37,483 nucleotides of DNA from Entrophospora sp. SA101 (Eukaryota; Glomeromycota; Glomeromycetes; Entrophosporales; Entrophosporaceae). Below the pieces are notes generated by a model, which worked only from the letters and a program-made list of their open reading frames with translations, searched no databases and was not told the origin of the DNA. Numbering within the stretch: position 1 is the first letter of the stretch; every line of letters starts with the position of its first letter. A program made the position numbers and the translations under genes. Below, in pieces: positions 35,366 to 37,483 of the stretch. Location of the stretch: the NCBI GenBank assembly GCA_958430865.1, contig CAUDNR010000979.1:1-37483 (forward strand), written 5' to 3'.

Positions 35366-36564
35366 GTCGTCGTCATCATCGTCACTATAATTATAATTGT
35401 ATATCAGTGGGTTTTAAACAGTGTAGCACTTCCCTTCACCTTACTTTTCTCACAACTTGTTACGGCAGTAATACTTTTGCATGTTTCAAGTCTTTTTGGT
35501 ATAGTACAATTACCAAAAATTCAAAAGGATATATGTGTTAGAGTATTACCGTTAATTGCGATCAATGTATTGGGATTAAGTTTTAACACCATCTGTTTAC
35601 AACACGTTGATGCAAGCTTTTATCAAGTAAATATAATATTTTTTGAGAGATGTTTTTAATTTAAAATTATCTTCCAAATTAAATTAATTTCTTATTCATA
35701 GATTGCACGTGCTTTAGTTCTTCCTTTCACAGTTCTATTTACATTCATTATCCTAAAGAAGAAATCGTCATCCATGATACTTTTATCATGTTTTATTGTT
35801 TGTATTGGATTTTTTGTTGGAGTGTTATCAGAAAAACAACTTGCAGTTTCACTTCTTGGTGTCTTCTATGGTGTATTCTCATCAATCACAACGGCATTGC
35901 ATGCAATTGTAATAAAGAAAAGTCTGGTTATTACAAAGGAAAATACAATGGACTTGGTTTATTATAATAACTTGTTAAGCTTTGTTTGTTTCATTCCTTT
36001 GATTTTGTTGACTGGTGAAGAACGTCAAATTTATCAAATGTCCTTTGATTCTCTTCATACCTTCTTGATTGGAATTGTAATAACGGTAATTTATTAGAGT
36101 GTGTTAGGTTAGAAAGAGAGATTGGCATTGAGGGAATTAAATAAATAAATAATACTTGTATTTAATTATACCTATATACATATATTTAGGGATTTTTTGG
36201 ATTTTTAATCAACATAGCAGGATTTTTACAAATCAAAGTAACATCACCAATGTCACATATGATATCATCAGCTTTTCGTGGTGTAATACAAACTGTTCTT
36301 GGAGCAACAATATTCAGTGATATTCTTACTATTGGACGTGTCATTAGTATTGGTATAATTCTTTTAGGAAGTTGTTTATACATTTGGATAAAAGATTATG
36401 AATCAGAACAAATTGAAAAAAATCAAAGACAAGTGGAAGAAATTGACATGAATGAAAAAGATTTAGAAAGTGGTCAACAACTTCTTGAAAAAGAAGAGGA
36501 AGATGAAGTTGTTGTTAACAATAATGATTATCGCCTCCTAGCTACTCATGATGATAAAGATTAA
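35193..36564 (+). CDS. Nucleotide-sugar transporter, SLC35C (GDP-fucose transporter-like)
   Basis: Golgi-membrane antiporter of the drug/metabolite-transporter fold that imports a nucleotide sugar, GDP-fucose by similarity. Exons 35193-35288, 35408-35626, 35702-36085 and 36190-36564 join in phase to 357 residues. About ten hydrophobic helices: SFYLTTALVMVFVNK (N-terminal), WVLNSVALPFTLLFSQLVTA, VLPLIAINVLGLSFNTICLQ, IARALVLPFTVLFTFIIL (a family signature region), LLSCFIVCIGFFVGVLS, LLGVFYGVFSSITTALHAIV with IKKSL, YYNNLLSFVCFIPLILL, and near the end SPMSHMISSAFRGVIQTVLG and ISIGIILLGSCLYIWIK. The C-terminal 70 residues are a Glu/Asp/Gln/Lys-rich cytosolic tail. Substrate is inferred from the overall match to SLC35C1, not proved. 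Intron 1 carries a (CAT)n microsatellite. Confidence 0.9.
35337..35366 (+). repeat. (CAT)n microsatellite in intron 1 of the transporter gene
   Basis: About ten CAT units followed by CGT-interrupted copies, lying between the donor at 35289 and the acceptor ending at 35407. Frames reading it as poly-His are artefacts of the intron. Confidence 0.85.
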
Positions 36565-37412
36565 AATTGTATTAAATTGTTTCTGTGTAAAATAATGTTT
36601 AATAAAATTTTTGATACATTATTTGGAAGGTGTGGGTGAAATAATAATATTATAGAATTTAAAACTTTGGTGATTTTTTATAAATCTTTATGCTCCCAGG
36701 ATCACAATGTTGAAAGAAAATGGCTTATTTATAAATTATACACACTTTGACTCTATTTTCCCTCAAGGACATAAAGTCAGCAAAATTTTCATCCAGGTCA
36801 TTAAATGAACCTTATTAACTTACTTGGGAGGGCTGGGTGGTTGGACAAGCTTTTCAACTTACAATAACTTGTTTAAAGAAAAAGCAATAACTTTGGGGAC
36901 ACTCTCCCCAAATGTTAATTTTAAGATCAATTAAAGAGGAAAAATGGATATTTACTTCATAAAATGTATAACCTATAAAGAACATTTTCAATTAACTTAC
37001 ATCCTTCTTGTTATTATTATGTTAATATTGAACTAATAGGATTAATTGTATCACCAAAGCAATAACAATATTAGGACATTCCTGAATTTAAATTAAACCT
37101 TTAGAAAACCTGAATTCTTAAAAAATAATAACAAATAACATTAAGTCTAACATTGAGTCTGCATGTCAGATTTAATAAAGCTATCTTTCAAAACCCTATC
37201 ATACACAAGTGCCAAACTACCTGCCAAAATTTTTTGTCATTAGGCAAGGCTTCAACAGGCAAAGAAAGAACCAAATGCAATAGATTGTATCATACATACC
37301 TTAGAAGTAGACAGAGAATAGACTTTTTTTTATAAGATTCTTATATTGTAAATGTAATAATTATTATTATATTATCAAGAAAATTAATTTTATCTAATAA
37401 TTAATTTTGGTT
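36565..37412. other. 3' flank of the transporter gene and intergenic DNA
   Basis: An AATAAAATTT polyadenylation-like signal lies at 36600-36609, about 35 bp past the stop. The remainder is AT-rich. A 60-codon plus frame (37153-37335) has no motif. Nothing else seen. Confidence 0.4.
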
Positions 37413-37458
37413 ATGGCTTTTCTAATAAATAATTGTCCAGGCCAATCAGCTGAAACAG
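37413..37458 (+). CDS. Possible first exon of a gene leaving the window
   Basis: ATG at 37413 opens MAFLINNCPGQSAET, followed by a good donor (CAG|GTATGA) at 37459. The short first exon followed by GTATG matches the style of other genes here, but only 46 coding bases are visible, so function and even reality are unsure. Confidence 0.3.
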
Positions 37459-37483
37459 GTATGACATTATTTATTAAATATCT

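Noticed and set aside
35329..35541. Plus frame starting with a poly-His run
   Set aside because: It lies partly in intron 1 of the transporter gene ((CAT)n microsatellite) and is out of frame with the transmembrane protein.
1..37483. CRISPR arrays, rRNA genes, bacterial operons
   Set aside because: No spaced identical direct repeats, no rRNA-like stretches and no operon-like intronless gene runs; the genes are intron-rich and eukaryotic.

Overview
The window looks like nuclear DNA of an arbuscular mycorrhizal fungus (Glomeromycotina, most like Rhizophagus). This is inferred from the very AT-rich sequence, many short GT..AG introns, a tyrosine-kinase-like kinase with a Cys4 leader of the type hugely expanded in these fungi, and long gene-poor stretches full of decayed mobile elements. 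No database search was possible.

Layout. 1-4721 (+): 3' part of the largest TFIIIC subunit gene, 10 exons. 5765-6130: foldback element. 7221-8118 (+): three-exon gene of unknown function. 8290-11126 (-): APC/C subunit Cdc16/APC6, about 14 exons. 11.2-15.3 kb: relics, including a 27-bp perfect inverted repeat. 15351-16763 (+): two-exon kinase. 17725-18975 (-): intron-bearing pseudogene of ribosomal protein uL22 (RPL17), with a hAT-like MITE inserted in its last exon. 19728-20678 (-): HET/DUF7869 reading frame. 20.7-23.2 kb: relics. 23181-24860 (+): six-exon UAS-UBX protein of the FAF2/UBXD8 family. 24.9-28.9 kb: relics and a pogo-like MITE. 28897-32028 (-): twelve-exon WD40 protein with acidic tail. 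33.2-33.8 kb: decayed pogo/Tigger element. 35193-36564 (+): four-exon SLC35C-type (GDP-fucose-like) transporter. 37413-37458: possible first exon of a gene leaving the window.

The most unusual item is at 19728-20678 on the minus strand. One uninterrupted frame encodes the start of a heterokaryon-incompatibility (HET) domain running into a DUF7869 (DNAGGQNKNN) domain, provided UGA is read as tryptophan. All five in-frame stops are TGA. Those that fall in recognisable HET motifs replace the conserved Trp, and there are no TAA, TAG or frameshifts over about 317 codons. UGA=Trp is not the code of fungal nuclei, but it is the code of fungal mitochondria and of Mollicutes, including the Mollicutes-related endobacteria living inside these fungi. 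The simplest reading is a fungal-type HET gene that evolved under a UGA=Trp code, probably in an endobacterium, and then entered the nuclear genome; a chimeric assembly is the main alternative.

The intact genes are housekeeping and not functionally linked: Pol III transcription, cell-cycle ubiquitination, ER-associated degradation and Golgi nucleotide-sugar transport. They alternate with islands of repeats.
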